A stretch of DNA of 7,563 nucleotides from NCBI GenBank assembly GCA_031262205.1, contig JAISID010000056.1, forward strand, positions 1 to 7,563, read 5' to 3'. The stretch's first letter is position 1. Each line of letters begins with the position of its first letter. Of the stretch, positions 5,318-7,563 are shown in pieces. This DNA comes from Holosporales bacterium. Lineage in GTDB: Bacteria > Pseudomonadota > Alphaproteobacteria > RUG11792. Position numbers and translations under genes: made by a program. The notes below the pieces were generated by a model. It saw only the letters and a program-made list of their open reading frames with translations, had not been told where the DNA came from and ran no database searches.

Positions 5318-7234
5318 ATGAAAAGACGGTATAAAATAATAGAATATATTCTCGGGCGTAGACGTATGTTTATTCAAAGATACGACGGAAAATTGGCAAT
5401 TTTATTTCTCATGCTATTTTGGTCGTTCGGTTCCTATGCATCTCATACGGACGATTATTATATAGAAAAGTACGACAAGTGGAAAGTTGCGGTTTCTAAT
5501 TCTGCAAATTCATCGAAAGTTTTTGCGTTTTTTTACAACAATCCTCATTGGCCGCTTTTTGAAGAATCCGTAAAAACGGCGGAACAAAATATCAATCAGG
5601 ACGTTTCGGATTCTATGCTTTTAAAATGGTTCAAGAGGTACCCTCCCAAAACGAGCGAAGGCGTGGTCGCCTATATAAATTGTCTCCTGAGAAACGATCC
5701 TGAATTTGCTAAGATTTATATCAAACAAACTTGGATTTTTCAGAATCTTTCTCCTAAATTTCTCGTAGAGTTTAGGAATCAATTTAAGGAGCGTCTCTCT
5801 CCCGTCGACGATGCGAACAAAGCAAAGAGGTTAATAAACTCGCTAAAAATAAAACAACTAATAGCTCTTAAAGAAATAACGGTCTATGAAATATCTCAAT
5901 ATATTTCCGCTTTTTTAAATAAATACGTTTTAACAAAAACCAACGGATATTCAAAAAGCGACTTGCAGAATATAGATAAAAAACACGCGATAATTCAACG
6001 ACTAATAGAACGAGAAAGATATAAAGCCGCAGCCGATATATTAACGCTAAACAATAACGGAGAAGAAAAACTCGAGAATGCTTTTTTCAATCAAAGACGC
6101 AGCGTAGCGTTTAGCGTCCTTCGCTTAGGGAAGCCGAAGCTCGCGTACGACGTGATGAAAGCATACAAAATAAACCCGTCGGGCAAAGACGAGAGAATCG
6201 CAAAAGCAGAGTGGATGCTTGGATACGTATCCTATAAGTTCTTAAAGAAATATAAGCAAGCGGCGGCGCATTTTGAAAAAGCGTATGCTAATTCGAAAAA
6301 CCGTATAAGACTCGGCAAAAACGCCTTTTGGTTGGCGGAAGTTCATACGGCTAAAGGAGACCCGTTGCTCGCGTTAGATTGGTATAAAAAAGCAGCCGAA
6401 TATTATTCCACCTTTTACGGCTATGTTGCAAACGAGAGGGTTAAATCCATAGAAAAAACCATTGATTCAGACCCGTTTGAAAACCCGATAATTCCTAAGG
6501 AAGCCGAGATGGTGTTTTACAACAGGGAGCTAACGCATGTTTTGCTTTTGCTAAAAGATAGAAGCATGTCGAAATATTTCTATCGACAATTAATACGCGA
6601 AATAGACGACCCAAACGAAGAAATGTTGCTGCTTAACATAGCCTCTGCCAACGACGAATTAGACGTTTTAATTTCTGAGAACTCTCTGCGACAACATTAT
6701 TTTTCAAATAAACGAGCGTATAAAACATTGAGCGACGCGGACATGAGATATGTTTCGGCAATTGATGGAAGCCCCTGTTTCACGAGCCTAACGCACGCGA
6801 TTATTCATAGGGAAAGCAACTTTAACGAAAACGCGCAAAGTTCCGCAGGAGCGATAGGGCTAATGCAAATTATGCCCGCGACCGCCCGATACGAGGCGAA
6901 GAGAATAAAGTTCTATGGCGGGCAAGAATCTTTATTTGATAGACGAAAGAATATAACGATAGGCTCGGCGATTCTCAACAGACTTTTAAAGAAGTATCAG
7001 GGGAATTTAGTGTACGCGATTATGGCGTATAACTGCGGCGAAGGCAACGTCGCAAAATATAAAAGCAGCGTCAAGAACTTGAAGAATCTGTCGCCGCTAG
7101 ACCTTATGGAGTTAATTCCGATAAAAGAAACTAGGATTTACGTCAAACACGTTATGCGAGCCGTTTTCACATACGCGAAAATATTTTCCGCCAGTAATTG
7201 CTACAATTGCGACTCGATTTTGAATTCTAAATAA
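5318..7234 (+). CDS. slt: Soluble lytic murein transglycosylase (Slt70-like)
   Basis: A 638-residue protein from this start (E. coli Slt70 precursor is about 645). It cleaves the MurNAc-GlcNAc bond of peptidoglycan to form 1,6-anhydromuropeptides in the periplasm. A hydrophobic signal segment (LAILFLMLFWSFGSYA, residues 26-41) is followed by a long alpha-helical superhelix of TPR-like repeats, clearest at AEWMLGYVSYKFLKKYKQAA, ALDWYKKAAEYYS and TFYGYVA. The C-terminal SLT domain has the catalytic motif HRESNFN with Glu 499, GAIGLMQIMPATA (511-523), and AYNCGEGNV (570-578). The end carries a CYNC pair of cysteines. The frame is open back to a TTG at 5252, but that start has no ribosome binding site. 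ATG 5318 and ATG 5366 are both possible; 5366 gives the more typical signal peptide (MFIQRYDGKLAILF...), and neither has a clear Shine-Dalgarno. It is monocistronic as far as seen, with a hairpin just after the stop. Confidence 0.95.
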   Translation: MKRRYKIIEYILGRRRMFIQRYDGKLAILFLMLFWSFGSYASHTDDYYIEKYDKWKVAVSNSANSSKVFAFFYNNPHWPLFEESVKTAEQNINQDVSDSMLLKWFKRYPPKTSEGVVAYINCLLRNDPEFAKIYIKQTWIFQNLSPKFLVEFRNQFKERLSPVDDANKAKRLINSLKIKQLIALKEITVYEISQYISAFLNKYVLTKTNGYSKSDLQNIDKKHAIIQRLIERERYKAAADILTLNNNGEEKLENAFFNQRRSVAFSVLRLGKPKLAYDVMKAYKINPSGKDERIAKAEWMLGYVSYKFLKKYKQAAAHFEKAYANSKNRIRLGKNAFWLAEVHTAKGDPLLALDWYKKAAEYYSTFYGYVANERVKSIEKTIDSDPFENPIIPKEAEMVFYNRELTHVLLLLKDRSMSKYFYRQLIREIDDPNEEMLLLNIASANDELDVLISENSLRQHYFSNKRAYKTLSDADMRYVSAIDGSPCFTSLTHAIIHRESNFNENAQSSAGAIGLMQIMPATARYEAKRIKFYGGQESLFDRRKNITIGSAILNRLLKKYQGNLVYAIMAYNCGEGNVAKYKSSVKNLKNLSPLDLMELIPIKETRIYVKHVMRAVFTYAKIFSASNCYNCDSILNSK

Positions 7235-7235
7235 A

Positions 7236-7261
7236 CGCGGTTTTTGTGAATTAAAACCGCG
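7236..7261. terminator. Inverted repeat directly after slt
   Basis: CGCGGTTTT and AAAACCGCG form a perfect 9-bp stem around an 8-base loop, beginning one base after the slt TAA. It lies between convergent frames (slt and the partial one ending at 7324), so it may serve both. The U-run is within the stem rather than after it, so termination is plausible rather than certain. Confidence 0.5.
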
Positions 7262-7323
7262 AAAGTTGGACTAGTAATGTAAAGTTTTCCCATAAAAATT
7301 ACATGAGGAATTTTGTCAAAGTA

Positions 7324-7563
7324 TTAACACAATACTTTCCAATAATAATGGTTTAGCCGCATATTACTGATAATCGTCCTTTGGCGCGCGAGCATGATCT
7401 TAAAACGCGGTTTCATAGAAGAATTGTCTTGATATAATTTTAAAACTGTCCAAGTTTCCGCGCGGTGTTTGTTAATGAACCCTAGCTTATTCCCATCGCA
7501 GATTAAGGAGAATAGTTCCGTTACTTTTTGCTTCGCGTAAACGAGAAATTGTCCTTTAAGATC
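7324..7563 (-). CDS. 3' end of an unrecognised gene, truncated by the window
   Basis: Reading leftward from the window edge, 79 codons are open before a TAA at 7324-7326. The translation includes DLKGQFLVYAKQKVTELFSL, then LGFINKHRAETWTVLKLYQD and KPRFKIMLARQRTIISNMRL, ending HYYWKVLC. It has a mixed, protein-like composition with no membrane segment, and the frame stays open to the edge. An 8-bp inverted repeat (AAAGTATT / AATACTTT, 7318-7338, 5-base loop) overlaps its stop codon. It is convergent with slt. I recognise no family, and the length seen does not exclude a chance open frame or a gene fragment. Confidence 0.4.
   Translation of the reverse strand, partial: DLKGQFLVYAKQKVTELFSLICDGNKLGFINKHRAETWTVLKLYQDNSSMKPRFKIMLARQRTIISNMRLNHYYWKVLC

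Noticed and set aside
1..7563. CRISPR array, tRNA, rRNA, riboswitch or a multi-gene novel system
   Set aside because: No spaced direct repeats, no cloverleaf or rRNA-like segment and no recognisable riboswitch were seen; the genes present belong to unrelated housekeeping processes.

Overview
The window is visibly AT-rich. It holds three well-recognised bacterial genes, several broken or marginal ones, and a near-consensus centromere site. The protein families (HrcA, YifB/ComM, Slt-type lytic transglycosylase) and the chromosomal parS fit a Gram-negative bacterium. The style of HrcA, YifB and Slt, together with the AT bias and the decayed genes, suggests an alphaproteobacterium with a reduced or decaying genome, for example a host-associated lineage. 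That placement is inference; nothing here fixes the taxon.

Layout. 1-432 (+): remains of an IS1595-family transposase with stops, frame changes and a small deletion. 554-2071 (-): intact yifB/comM, an AAA+ Mg-chelatase-like ATPase, with a promoter overlapped by a 21-bp near-palindrome at 2085-2105. 2106-2508: no convincing gene; it holds one short open stretch and ends in a strong hairpin at 2458-2486. 2509-3345 (-): a region encoding a secreted protein. It starts with a good ribosome binding site and a clear signal peptide, breaks frame at an A6 run, and then meets a second reading frame through an ATGA stop/start overlap. 3534-4559 (-): intact hrcA, the heat-shock repressor, without grpE next to it and without a CIRCE operator in the window. 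4640-5017 (-): a doubtful small membrane-protein frame whose first third coincides with a 50-nt, 23-bp hairpin at 4950-4999. 5074-5089: a perfect 16-bp parS palindrome inside a 24-bp perfect palindrome. 5318-7234 (+): slt, a periplasmic soluble lytic transglycosylase with all catalytic motifs. 7236-7261: an inverted repeat in the terminator position. 7324-7563 (-): the 3' end of an unrecognised open frame that runs off the window.

How it fits together. The three recognised genes belong to unrelated processes (DNA processing, heat-shock control, wall turnover), so this is not one operon or system. The organising feature is the parS site between leftward genes (yifB, the secreted-protein region, hrcA) and rightward slt. 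It points to a ParABS-segregated chromosome and a position in the origin-proximal part of it. I found no defence, CRISPR, phage or biosynthetic system. The items most worth following up are parS, the adjacent long hairpin, the frame-broken secreted gene and the altered P-loop in YifB.
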